Positions 46,824 through 54,662 of a DNA stretch of 64,000 bases are shown in pieces. A model generated the notes under the pieces. The model ran no database searches. It had not been told where the DNA came from and saw nothing but the letters and a program-made list of their open reading frames with translations. The stretch is taken from the NCBI GenBank assembly GCA_017472965.1, contig JAFUNR010000046.1, positions 1 through 64,000 of the forward strand, read 5' to 3'. Position numbers and translations under genes: made by a program. The DNA is from Oscillospiraceae bacterium. GTDB taxonomy: Bacteria > Bacillota > Clostridia > Oscillospirales > Ruminococcaceae. Position 1 is the stretch's first letter; every line of letters begins with the position of its first letter.

Positions 46824-47063
46824 TTACTCCTCCACGGGGGCGCCGGCGTACTCCGGCTCTTCCACGATGGGGCAGGTGGCGCAGTCATCAAAGCAGCAGT
46901 CGGCGCAGCCTTCTTCGTTCAGGCCCACCTCCACGCTGTTTTTCGGGGCTTTCTTTTTTGCCAGCAGCTTGTACACCACCAGCACGGCGGCGGCCAGTGC
47001 GGCCAGCGTTGCAACCACCACCAGTACGGTCTTGACGGTCTTGCATACATTGCATTTTTTCAT
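46824..47063 (-). CDS. Small membrane protein with Cys/Glu-rich tail
   Basis: A 79-residue protein: an N-terminal CNVCK pair, one membrane helix (VLVVVATLAALAAAVLVVY), a basic stop LLAKKKAPK, and an acidic tail with cysteines (GCADCCFDDCATCPIVEE). The layout is the same as in the incomplete gene at the right edge (63818). The tail might bind metal, but the cysteine spacing fits no named motif I know. GAGGCC lies before ATG 47063. It is read on its own, opposite to nrdD. Confidence 0.7.
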   Translation of the reverse strand: MKKCNVCKTVKTVLVVVATLAALAAAVLVVYKLLAKKKAPKNSVEVGLNEEGCADCCFDDCATCPIVEEPEYAGAPVEE

Positions 47064-47269
47064 GGGTCGGCCTCCTTTTTTCTGTCGGGCGCCTCCTGTG
47101 TGCGCCGTTTTTTCCTTTACAAACTAATTTTAACAAAAAAGACAGGAGAATGCAATGTTTCACAGGAAAAATTTGCATCTGCTGTTGACAAATCGCGCTC
47201 TTGTGCAAACTATACCAAATTTGCTTTGAAACTTGTACTGATTTTTTCGGCGGTTTGCAAAATCTATGA
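47064..47269. other. AT-rich gap upstream of nrdD
   Basis: This stretch holds the start region of the small minus-strand gene and AT-rich DNA before the nrdD promoter. No gene and no clear terminator are seen. Confidence 0.4.
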
Positions 47270-47299
47270 TTGACCTTGCTATATTTGGGGTGTTATAAT
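47270..47299 (+). promoter_or_regulatory. nrdD: Promoter of nrdD
   Basis: TTGACC (47270-47275) and a perfect TATAAT (47294-47299) at 18 bp spacing. The leader would be about 120 nt long. Confidence 0.78.
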
Positions 47300-47307
47300 T
47301 CTAACGG

Positions 47308-47323
47308 ACACTAGATATTGTGT
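47308..47323 (+). promoter_or_regulatory. NrdR box
   Basis: ACACTAGATATTGTGT matches the NrdR consensus ACACwAyATATwGTGT closely and sits at the predicted transcription start, so NrdR should repress nrdD when dATP is high. A second box at the usual 31-32 bp distance is not evident. Confidence 0.82.
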
Positions 47324-47426
47324 ATACCTTTGGTATATTGTCCCTGTTTCCGTGCAAGGGGATGCAACTTTGAGTAATACGGGCGGTGCTGTCCGCACTG
47401 CCTGCCGCAGAAAATGGAGGAGAAAA

Positions 47427-49706
47427 ATGATCCGCAGTATTGTCAAACGCGACGGCCGTGTGGTGCTGTACGATGAAACCAAGATCGCCGGTGCGATCCT
47501 CAAGGCGCTGACCGCCGCCGGCAACGAGGATGCCCGCGCCGCCGCTGCCGTGGCCAACGCCGTGGGCGCCCGTCTGGATGCCCGCCCCGATACCACCGAG
47601 CCCCCCACCGTGGAGGAGATCCAGGATATGGTGGAAACCGAGCTGATGGCCGCCGGCCACAGCGAGGCTGCCAAAAAGTATATTCTGTACCGCGCCGCCC
47701 GTACCCGTGTGCGCGAGACCAATACCTCTCTGATGAAGACCTTCGCCGAGATCACCCACGAGGATGCCCGTGCCTCCGATCTCAAGCGCGACAACGCCAA
47801 CGTGGACGGCAACACCGCCATGGGCACCATGCTGCAGTACGGCAGCACCGCTGCCAAGGCCTACAGCGAGGCATATCTGCTCAGCCCCGAGCAGGCCCGT
47901 GCCCACCGCGAGGGCGATATTCACATCCACGATTTCGATTTCTATGCGCTGACCACCACCTGCTGCCAGATCGACCTGCTCAAGCTGTTCAAAAACGGCT
48001 TCTCCACCGGTCACGGCTTCCTGCGCGAGCCGCAGGAGATCGCCAGCTACGCGGCGCTGGCCTGCATTGCGGTGCAGTCCAACCAGAACGACCAGCACGG
48101 CGGCCAGAGCATCGTCAACTTCGATTACGGTCTGGCTCCCGGCGTGGCCAAGAGCTACGAAAAGCGCTGGGCCGAGAACATCACCAAGTATTTCGACGTG
48201 CTGGGCGTGGGTCACTACACGCTGGAGCAGGTGAAGGCGATCATCAAAAAGATCAAGGCCGACACCGGCCGCAAGCCGCAGCTGGCCACGGATGACGGCT
48301 ATCTGCGCGCCGAGTGCGCCGCGCTGATGGATATCCCCGAGGAAACCGTCCGCGCCGCTCAGAAATTCGCCATTGAAAAATCCGCCGAGGAGGTGGACCG
48401 CAACACCTACAAGGCCATGGTGGCATTGGTGCACAACCTGAACACCATGCACAGCCGAGCCGGTGCGCAGACCCCCTTCTCCTCCATCAACTACGGCACC
48501 GACACCTCCCCCGAGGGCCGCATGGTCATCAAGAATGTGCTGCTGGCCACCGAGGCGGGTCTGGGCCACGGCGAGACCCCCATCTTCCCCATCCACATCT
48601 TCCGCGTCAAGGAAGGCATCAACTACAATGAGGGCGATCCCAACTACGATCTGTTCCGTCTGGCCTGCCGTGTCAGCGCCAAGCGCCTGTTCCCCAACTT
48701 CAGCTTTATCGACAGCCCCTATAACCTGCAGTATTACAAGCCCGGCCATCCCGAGACCGAGGTCAGCTACATGGGCTGCCGCACCCGCGTCATGGCCAAT
48801 GCCTACGATCCCGACCGCGCCATCGCCAACGGCCGCGGCAACCTGAGCTTCACCTCCATCAACCTGCCCCGCATCGCCATCGAGAGCAAGGGCGATGAGA
48901 AGGTGTTCTATCAGAAGCTCTCCGATATGATGGAGCTGGTCACCGGCCAGCTGCTGGACCGTTTTGAGATCCAGGCCCGCAAGCATGTTTATAACTATCC
49001 GTTCCTGATGGGACAGGGCGTGTGGCTGGACAGCGAAAAGCTGGGCCCTGCGGACGAGGTGCGCGAGGTGCTCAAGCACGGCACCCTTTCCATCGGCTTC
49101 ATCGGTCTGGCCGAGACGCTTACCGCGCTGTACGGCCACCACCACGGCGAAAGCGACGAGATGCAGCAGAAGGGTCTGGAGATCGTGGGCTTCATGCGAG
49201 ATTTTGTGGATGCCAAGAGCCGCAAGCACCACATGAACTTCACCCTGCTGGCCACCCCCGCCGAGGGCCTTTCCGGCCGCTTCATCCGCATGGATAAAAA
49301 GCGTTACGGCGAGCTGCCCGGCATCACGGACAAGGAGTACTACACCAACAGCTTCCATGTGCCGGTGTGGTACAATATCCCCGCCTACGAGAAGATCTGG
49401 AAGGAAGCCCCCTACCACGCACTGACCAACGCCGGTCACATCACCTATGTGGAGCTGGACGGCGACACCGCCAACAATCTGGAGGCGTTTGAAAGCATTA
49501 TCCGCTGTATGCACGATGCCGGCATCGGCTACGGCAGTGTCAACCATCCGGTCGACCGCGACCCCGTCTGCGGCTACACCGGCGTCATCGGCGATGTGTG
49601 CCCGCGCTGCGGCCGCCGCGCCGGCGAGGGTGTCAGCGCCGAAAAGCTGCGCGCTTTGCGTAAGCTGTACCCCGATATGCCCTATCAGTACGGCGTGGAG
49701 GAATAA
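47427..49706 (+). CDS. nrdD: Anaerobic ribonucleoside-triphosphate reductase, large part without glycyl-radical tail
   Basis: A 759-residue class III reductase that makes dNTPs. Residues 1-90 are the ATP-cone (SIVKRDGRVVLYDETKIAGA). The catalytic barrel includes MHSRAGAQTPFSSINYGTD and the presumed thiyl cysteine in SYMGCRTRV. Near the end, CGYTG and CPRCGRR form the four-cysteine zinc site. The protein then stops at YPDMPYQYGVEE, without the RxxGY glycyl-radical loop that ends normal NrdD. That loop is encoded separately at 51695. ATG 47427 follows GGAGGAG; the frame is open to 47352 but unconserved. An NrdR box and promoter lie upstream. Confidence 0.93.
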   Translation: MIRSIVKRDGRVVLYDETKIAGAILKALTAAGNEDARAAAAVANAVGARLDARPDTTEPPTVEEIQDMVETELMAAGHSEAAKKYILYRAARTRVRETNTSLMKTFAEITHEDARASDLKRDNANVDGNTAMGTMLQYGSTAAKAYSEAYLLSPEQARAHREGDIHIHDFDFYALTTTCCQIDLLKLFKNGFSTGHGFLREPQEIASYAALACIAVQSNQNDQHGGQSIVNFDYGLAPGVAKSYEKRWAENITKYFDVLGVGHYTLEQVKAIIKKIKADTGRKPQLATDDGYLRAECAALMDIPEETVRAAQKFAIEKSAEEVDRNTYKAMVALVHNLNTMHSRAGAQTPFSSINYGTDTSPEGRMVIKNVLLATEAGLGHGETPIFPIHIFRVKEGINYNEGDPNYDLFRLACRVSAKRLFPNFSFIDSPYNLQYYKPGHPETEVSYMGCRTRVMANAYDPDRAIANGRGNLSFTSINLPRIAIESKGDEKVFYQKLSDMMELVTGQLLDRFEIQARKHVYNYPFLMGQGVWLDSEKLGPADEVREVLKHGTLSIGFIGLAETLTALYGHHHGESDEMQQKGLEIVGFMRDFVDAKSRKHHMNFTLLATPAEGLSGRFIRMDKKRYGELPGITDKEYYTNSFHVPVWYNIPAYEKIWKEAPYHALTNAGHITYVELDGDTANNLEAFESIIRCMHDAGIGYGSVNHPVDRDPVCGYTGVIGDVCPRCGRRAGEGVSAEKLRALRKLYPDMPYQYGVEE

Positions 49707-49837
49707 GCCTGCCGCCAAACCAGCGGCGATCGGCTGTGTGACCGGCAGAAAAGGCAGACAGAATGGCAAAAAATCCGGCATTGTCCTTTGAAAAAGGCGG
49801 ACCAAAAGCCTTTGCAGACAAAGAGAGGAGCCGTTTT

Positions 49838-51550
49838 ATGACGATCAGGCTGAACGACGGATATCGGATAGTTGTCGCTGCCGGCTGCAGTGCCTCCGGC
49901 GCGTATGCCGCTGCGGAGCTGGCCCGTTATCTGAAGCAGATCACGGGCGGTTCTTTCCCTGTTGTGAAGGACGATGTGCCCGGACAGGACTGTGAGATCC
50001 TCATCGGAAAGACCAGCCGGCCGGGCACACCCAGCGGTGCGGGATTGAAAAACGACGGCTATGTTCTGCGCACCGCAGGGAAAAAGCTGTTTATCTTCGG
50101 GGAAAATGACCGTGCCAATCTGTACGGTGTGTATTACCTGTTGGAAAAATATCTGGGCTGCGGTTTCTATGCCCACGATGTGGAGAGAGTTCCTGTCAAC
50201 GAAGAGGCCTGTCTGCCGGAGATCGACGAAATGCGCATTTCGCCGTTGGAATACCGGGAGACCTACTGGTATGAGCCGTATCGCCATGAGGAGTTTGCCA
50301 TCAAACGCGGCTTCAACGGTTCCTGGCTCAAGCCTTACGGCAGTAAGGTGGGAGGCTGCGTCCGGGTCGACGCTCTGGCCCATACCATGTTCCAATACGT
50401 GCATCCGGATGAATATTTCGACGAACACCCGGAGTATTTTTCCATGGTGGACGGCAAGCGTATCCGCATATCGACGCAGTTGTGTCTGACGAATCCGGAT
50501 GTTCTGGAGATCACGAAGAGAAAGCTGCGTCAAAAGATCCGGGAAAATCCCGATATCAGGATTTTTGGTATCTCCCAGATGGACTGGCTGAATCCCTGCC
50601 AATGTCCCGCGTGCGCGAAGATCGATGCCGAGGAAGGTTCCCACATGGGCACCATGCTGCGGTTCCTGAATGCGCTTGCCGAAGATATTGAACGCGACTA
50701 TCCGGATGTGGTCATTGAGACGCTGGCGTATCAGTACACCCGGCAGGTGCCGAAGATCACCCGTCCGCACCCCAACGTCCTCATATGCTTCTGTACCATA
50801 GAGAATTGCTTTACCCACCCTCTGCGCCGGTGCACGAAGGTCAGCCCGAGCTTATGGCAGTATTTTATCCCCGGTACCTCGGTGAAGCAGGATCTGCAGG
50901 AATGGGGCAGGATCTGCAAGCGGATGTTTATTTGGGATTACACCACCAATTACAGCTTCTATCTTGCGCCAATGATCAATTTCCATGTGTTGCAGGATAA
51001 CATCAACTTCTTTCTGGAGAACGGTGCGACAGCTCTTTTTGAACAGGGTAACGCCGAATCTGTCTCCGGTGAATTCGGTGAGTTGCGCGCCTATATTCTT
51101 TCGAGACTGATGTGGGAGCCGCATGGAGATGTGTCTGCATGGATGGATGAATTCCTCGCCGGTTATTACGGAGAGGCTGCCGCGAAGCCGATCCGTGCCT
51201 ACATTGACTATCTGGCAGATTTCGTGGAAAGGTTCGATATTCATGCCGGCATTTACGACAGTCCGAAGAATGTGATACCAAAGGCGGTTTTTCCCGTTTT
51301 GGACCAGTTCTGGGATGCTGCCGAGGCTGCCGCCGCGAACGGAGAACAACTTACGCGCATCCGGCGCAGCCGGCTGCAGCTCCGTTTTGTGAAGCTGCTT
51401 TGCAAACGACATACGGATATGGATTATCAGGAAACGGCAGATCGTTTCCTTGACGATGTGAAGAAACACGGAATCACCCATCTCCGGGAGGGGCGTTCTT
51501 TTGAGGAAGGGGTAGCTCAGATCGGTATCGGTTGTCCGCCGGTAGGATGA
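49838..51550 (+). CDS. DUF4838 domain protein inserted in the nrd locus
   Basis: A 570-residue protein. The N-terminal part (ELARYLKQITGGSFPV, NLYGVYYLLEKYLGCGFY) is the GH20-like auxiliary domain, and the following barrel with HPEYFSMVDGKRI, LCLTNPDVLEI and a CQCPACAKIDAEEG four-cysteine-like loop is DUF4838. Such proteins are linked to glycan breakdown; the activity is uncharacterised. No signal peptide is seen. ATG 49838 follows AGAGGAG. Codon use is visibly different from its neighbours (more TTG, ACG, CCG, GTT, ATA; lower GC), pointing to recent acquisition. It has no metabolic tie to nucleotide reduction. Confidence 0.82.
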   Translation: MTIRLNDGYRIVVAAGCSASGAYAAAELARYLKQITGGSFPVVKDDVPGQDCEILIGKTSRPGTPSGAGLKNDGYVLRTAGKKLFIFGENDRANLYGVYYLLEKYLGCGFYAHDVERVPVNEEACLPEIDEMRISPLEYRETYWYEPYRHEEFAIKRGFNGSWLKPYGSKVGGCVRVDALAHTMFQYVHPDEYFDEHPEYFSMVDGKRIRISTQLCLTNPDVLEITKRKLRQKIRENPDIRIFGISQMDWLNPCQCPACAKIDAEEGSHMGTMLRFLNALAEDIERDYPDVVIETLAYQYTRQVPKITRPHPNVLICFCTIENCFTHPLRRCTKVSPSLWQYFIPGTSVKQDLQEWGRICKRMFIWDYTTNYSFYLAPMINFHVLQDNINFFLENGATALFEQGNAESVSGEFGELRAYILSRLMWEPHGDVSAWMDEFLAGYYGEAAAKPIRAYIDYLADFVERFDIHAGIYDSPKNVIPKAVFPVLDQFWDAAEAAAANGEQLTRIRRSRLQLRFVKLLCKRHTDMDYQETADRFLDDVKKHGITHLREGRSFEEGVAQIGIGCPPVG

Positions 51551-51694
51551 TACCTCTGCTGCAAAGACATTCAGTAACGAAAAAATAGCTGCGCAGCAAT
51601 GGGACGGATGGCTCCGCATTTTTGAGAGCCCGGCTTTTGCCGCCAGCTGTAAGAACAGATAACAGGATCACAGAAGATAAAAAGGAGAACAACT

Positions 51695-51865
51695 ATGAAC
51701 GAGCAGAACAATTACACCGTCCGCAACGACCATCTGGTGGGCGAAGGCGTGGGCTTTGAGCGCATCCGCCGCATTACCGGCTATCTCGTCGGCACGCTGG
51801 ACCGTTTCAACGATGCCAAAAAAGCCGAGGAGCACGACCGCGTCAAGCACGGCCTGAGCGTATAA
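51695..51865 (+). CDS. Stand-alone glycyl-radical C-terminal domain of anaerobic reductase
   Basis: A 56-residue protein whose sequence FERIRRITGYLVGTLDRF (residues 21-38) and following KAEEHDRVKHG are the glycyl-radical tail of class III NrdD. Gly29 in RRITGYL is the expected radical site. It has its own AAAAGGAG ribosome site eight bases before ATG 51695, so it looks like a real gene and not a frameshift remnant. It ends four bases before nrdG, the activase that would generate the radical on it. I infer that it joins the large NrdD (47427) to restore a complete enzyme, much as GrcA/YfiD does for pyruvate formate-lyase. Confidence 0.88.
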   Translation: MNEQNNYTVRNDHLVGEGVGFERIRRITGYLVGTLDRFNDAKKAEEHDRVKHGLSV

Positions 51866-51869
51866 CGCA

Positions 51870-52385
51870 ATGGTGCTCAGGACTGCGGGCTTTGTGCCCG
51901 AAAGCATCACCGACGGCCCCGGTATCCGCTTCGTGGTGTTCTGTCAGGGCTGTGTGCACCACTGTCCCGGCTGCCACAATGCGCAGACATGGCCCTTTGA
52001 GGGCGGTGAGCCGTGGGAGGTGCAGCAAATCTTTGAAAAGCTGCGCCGCGACCCGCTGGTACGGGGAGTCACCTTCTCCGGCGGCGAGCCGTTCTGTCAG
52101 GCGGCGGCCTTTGCCGAGCTGGCGCAGATCTTAAAACAGCACCGCTACGAGGTGGCCGCTTACTCCGGCTGGACCTTTGAGGAGCTGTGCGAAAAAGCAA
52201 AGACCGAGCCGGAGACAGCAGCGCTGCTGGGGCTGCTGGATGTTCTGGTGGATGGCCGCTTCGAGAAGGAGCAGCTCAGTCTGGAGCTGAAATTCCGCGG
52301 CAGCCGCAACCAGCGCATTCTGGATGTGCCCGCCAGCCTTGCCGCCGGCCGTGCCATCCCGAAAGAGGACGGCCGCTGGAAATGA
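51870..52385 (+). CDS. nrdG: Anaerobic ribonucleotide reductase activating protein
   Basis: A 171-residue radical SAM activase. The cluster motif is CQGCVHHCPGCHN (CxxxCxxC read as C-VHH-C-PG-C near residue 30) and the SAM-binding glycine motif is VTFSGGEPF near residue 68. With AdoMet it forms the glycyl radical on NrdD, here on the separate 56-residue protein just upstream. No ribosome site is seen and the gap is four bases, so translation is probably coupled to that small gene. Confidence 0.93.
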   Translation: MVLRTAGFVPESITDGPGIRFVVFCQGCVHHCPGCHNAQTWPFEGGEPWEVQQIFEKLRRDPLVRGVTFSGGEPFCQAAAFAELAQILKQHRYEVAAYSGWTFEELCEKAKTEPETAALLGLLDVLVDGRFEKEQLSLELKFRGSRNQRILDVPASLAAGRAIPKEDGRWK

Positions 52386-52474
52386 AACCGTAAAAAACAG
52401 CAGATGCCTGTAATGAAGAATGAGTGCGCTGCAAAACGAAGGTTTCACAGCGCACAGTAAACGAATGCTCATTT

Positions 52475-52509
52475 GGAGCTGCTGCAAAATTGCAGCAGCT
52501 CCTCTTTTT
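52475..52509 (+). terminator. Terminator of the nrd locus
   Basis: A perfect 13-bp inverted repeat (52475-52487 and 52490-52502) with a two-base loop, followed by TCTTTTTC. Confidence 0.88.
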
Positions 52510-52510
52510 C

Positions 52511-53572
52511 TTACAGCACGCTCATCCGGTGGCGGAAGCCGCCCTCGCGGCCAAGGTCGGCTTCGGCGCGTGCGCGGAGGAAGGCCAGCAGGGGAATGCC
52601 CTTGTCCACCGTATTGCGGTAGATGGTTTCCATGTCGTTATACTCCGGCTGGCTCATGTTCACGCCGGTCAGGTCGGGAATGCTGCACAGCGTTTCCATG
52701 TAATGGTCACCGCGGCCGCAGAAATGTACTACGCCGCCTTTGAAATGCTTCAGCAGCTCGGCATCGTAGGGGGCGGCGAACTCCTTGTACAGCTCGGGAG
52801 AAAGGTTCATGGCGCTGTCATCCCGCAGCACGATGCCGCCCCGGTGACGCAGGCTGGCCCAGTGGGTGGTCATCTCCGCGTGGATCGGGAACAGGGCGAA
52901 CCACTTTTCCAGAAAAGCGGTGTAGGTGTCGGTGACAAGCCGCAGCAGCCCGTGCACCAGCTCCGGCTCATCATACATGGCAAGGAACATCTCACCGCCC
53001 CACATCAGCTCGCACAGATCCAGCGGGCCCTGCGTGTCGGGGTGGTAGACCTCCACATACTTCTGAATGTTGGGGTAACGGGCGAACACCTCGGCGCAAA
53101 GCTCGCCGAAATCGAATACCCGCTGTCCCAGTCCGCCCAGCAGGTCGGGCATGCCCTTTTCCAGCAGGCCGCGCATCACCTCGGTATCGTTGAAAGCACG
53201 GGTGGTGGGCAGGGTGTTGGTGTGGCGGGGCATCATGAAAAGCTCTGCCCCGAACAGCGAGGTCATGATGCCGGTGCCGTAGTTGGCGCGGATGCAGGGG
53301 CTGAGCGCCTCGGTGGAAAGCTGCGCCGCCACATCCTGCAGCCCGAACTGCAGCATCAGCTCCAGATCGTCAATGGCATCGTTGATATGTACGGCGGGCA
53401 GCGAAATGCCGGGGGCGCTCACTGCTTTGCGCTTTGCGGTGAAAAGATCTCCTTCAAAGCGGCCGTACAGAAAATCCTTCCACTGGGCGGAAAAATCCTC
53501 CTCCACGGCGGGATCGATACGGCGTTCAATGTCCTCCAGCAGGGCAATGGTCTCTTTTTTCAGCTGCAGCAT
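52511..53572 (-). CDS. Uroporphyrinogen decarboxylase-like protein
   Basis: A 353-residue TIM-barrel protein of the UROD/MtaA superfamily, recognised by segments such as GLPDLLGG-like MPDLLGGLGQRVFDFGE, DDSAMNLSPELYKEFAAPYD and VHFCGRGDHYMETL. Members either decarboxylate uroporphyrinogen or move methyl groups. No heme genes are nearby, so methyltransferase-like or sugar-related chemistry is equally possible. ATG 53572 (AAAGGAG eight bases upstream) is preferred over the GTG at 53581, which overlaps that ribosome site. It is divergent from an AraC regulator. Confidence 0.83.
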   Translation of the reverse strand: MLQLKKETIALLEDIERRIDPAVEEDFSAQWKDFLYGRFEGDLFTAKRKAVSAPGISLPAVHINDAIDDLELMLQFGLQDVAAQLSTEALSPCIRANYGTGIMTSLFGAELFMMPRHTNTLPTTRAFNDTEVMRGLLEKGMPDLLGGLGQRVFDFGELCAEVFARYPNIQKYVEVYHPDTQGPLDLCELMWGGEMFLAMYDEPELVHGLLRLVTDTYTAFLEKWFALFPIHAEMTTHWASLRHRGGIVLRDDSAMNLSPELYKEFAAPYDAELLKHFKGGVVHFCGRGDHYMETLCSIPDLTGVNMSQPEYNDMETIYRNTVDKGIPLLAFLRARAEADLGREGGFRHRMSVL

Positions 53573-53644
53573 GGTCGGCACTCCTTTCGGCTCATAACAG
53601 GCCGGATTTTTTGTTATGCGGGCGGGTACGCAGATGCACCCCGC

Positions 53645-53679
53645 TTTTCACTGTCATTGTACCCTTTTTCACAGTGAAA
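53645..53679. promoter_or_regulatory. Probable AraC-type operator over the UROD-like promoter
   Basis: TTTTCACTGT (53645-53654) and TTTTCACAGT (53666-53675) are direct repeats 21 bp apart. The second is part of an inverted repeat, TTTCAC-A-GTGAAA (53667-53679). The minus-strand -10 TACAAT (53656-53661) lies between them; the -35 is poor, as expected for an activated or regulated promoter. Confidence 0.65.
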
Positions 53680-53714
53680 TTCCAGTGGGTGTTTTGCTGC
53701 AAAGCTTAAGAATA

Positions 53715-53743
53715 TTGACTTTTTTCGCCCCGGTCACTACAAT
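53715..53743 (+). promoter_or_regulatory. Promoter of the AraC regulator gene
   Basis: TTGACT (53715-53720) and TACAAT (53738-53743) are spaced 17 bp apart, about 24 bp before the start codon. Confidence 0.75.
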
Positions 53744-53766
53744 GAAAAGAGAAAGGAGGGAGTGGC

Positions 53767-54615
53767 ATGAAAATGCAGCCCGTGTGGGAGACGGAGGAAA
53801 TTTACTGTGCGCATGCCGTCACGGACGGCAGCACCATGGCTGCCATGCACATCCATGAGGTGTATGAGATTTTCATGGCCTGCAGCGGCGGCATCCGCTA
53901 TCTGGTCAATGACCGCATCTATACCCTTGCGCCGGGCGATGTGCTGCTTTTTACCGATACCGATCTGCACAAGCCCAGTGTACCCGCGGGTACGGTGTAC
54001 GACCGGTATGTCATCACCTTTCCGCCGCAGCTGCTGCGCCGGTGCGGCGGCGAAGAGCTGCTTTGCTGCTTTGAAGCGGGCCGGAACGGCGGCAGCCACC
54101 GGCTTTCGCTGAGCACAGAGGAACAGGCGGAGTTTTTGGCGCTGGTGCAGGCGCTGGAAGCACAGGCACAGCAGCCGGTCTGTCCGCAGCTGGGACAGTG
54201 GGTGGAGCTTTGCCGTCTGCTGTTGTTTTTGGGACGCATCGCCAGCCGCGCCCCGCGGGAATTGCCCGCTCTGCGGCAGAGCCTGCATCCGCAGATCCGC
54301 ACCGTTCTGGAATATATCGATGAAAATTTCCGGCAGAATATCCCGCTGGATACCCTCAGCGCCCTGTGCTTTCTGAATAAACACTACCTGTGCCGTCTGT
54401 TCCGGCGCGAGACCGGTTTCTGTATCCACGATTACATCACCTACCGCCGTCTGGCCCATGCCATCCGGCTGCTGCGCACCGGTGAAAGTGTGGCCGGCGC
54501 GGCGCGGCTTTCCGGTTTCGGCAGCGATACCTTTTTTATCACCACCTTCAAAAAGATCCTCGGCACCACCCCCAGCCGTTACGCCCGCCAGCAGCGGGAG
54601 CAGCGGCTGCCATAA
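53767..54615 (+). CDS. AraC family transcriptional regulator
   Basis: A 282-residue protein with an N-terminal cupin sensing domain (HIHEVYEIFMACSG near residue 27 and LAPGDVLLFTDTDLHKP near residue 60) and a C-terminal double helix-turn-helix. Segments LDTLSALCFLNKHYLCRLFRRETG, read in parts, and AARLSGFGSDTFFITTFKKILGTTPSRYA are typical of AraC/XylS DNA-binding domains. It is a cytosolic activator or repressor that senses a small molecule, likely a sugar. Divergence from the UROD-like gene and the 21-bp-spaced repeats between them suggest that gene as its target. GAAAGGAGG precedes ATG 53767. Confidence 0.92.
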   Translation: MKMQPVWETEEIYCAHAVTDGSTMAAMHIHEVYEIFMACSGGIRYLVNDRIYTLAPGDVLLFTDTDLHKPSVPAGTVYDRYVITFPPQLLRRCGGEELLCCFEAGRNGGSHRLSLSTEEQAEFLALVQALEAQAQQPVCPQLGQWVELCRLLLFLGRIASRAPRELPALRQSLHPQIRTVLEYIDENFRQNIPLDTLSALCFLNKHYLCRLFRRETGFCIHDYITYRRLAHAIRLLRTGESVAGAARLSGFGSDTFFITTFKKILGTTPSRYARQQREQRLP

Positions 54616-54616
54616 T

Positions 54617-54660
54617 GAAGAAAAGGAACCGCTGCAATCTTGCAGCGGTTCCTTTTCTTC
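54617..54660. terminator. Bidirectional terminator with 21-bp perfect stem
   Basis: 54617-54637 and 54640-54660 are exact complements around a two-base loop. It ends both the AraC gene and the converging COG5610-type gene. Confidence 0.92.
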
Positions 54661-54662
54661 AT

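Noticed and set aside
47276..47345. A second NrdR box
   Set aside because: The TATA-containing segments at 47281 and 47335 match only part of one half of the consensus, and their spacing to the real box (34 and 20 bp) is wrong.
49707..51694. DUF4838 gene as part of a transposon
   Set aside because: No transposase, inverted ends or target duplications are visible around it.
49620..51700. nrdD as a pseudogene broken by a frameshift
   Set aside because: The nrdD reading frame ends cleanly, the radical-tail gene begins with its own ATG and a good ribosome site, and both parts keep all expected motifs. A true split gene is the simpler reading.
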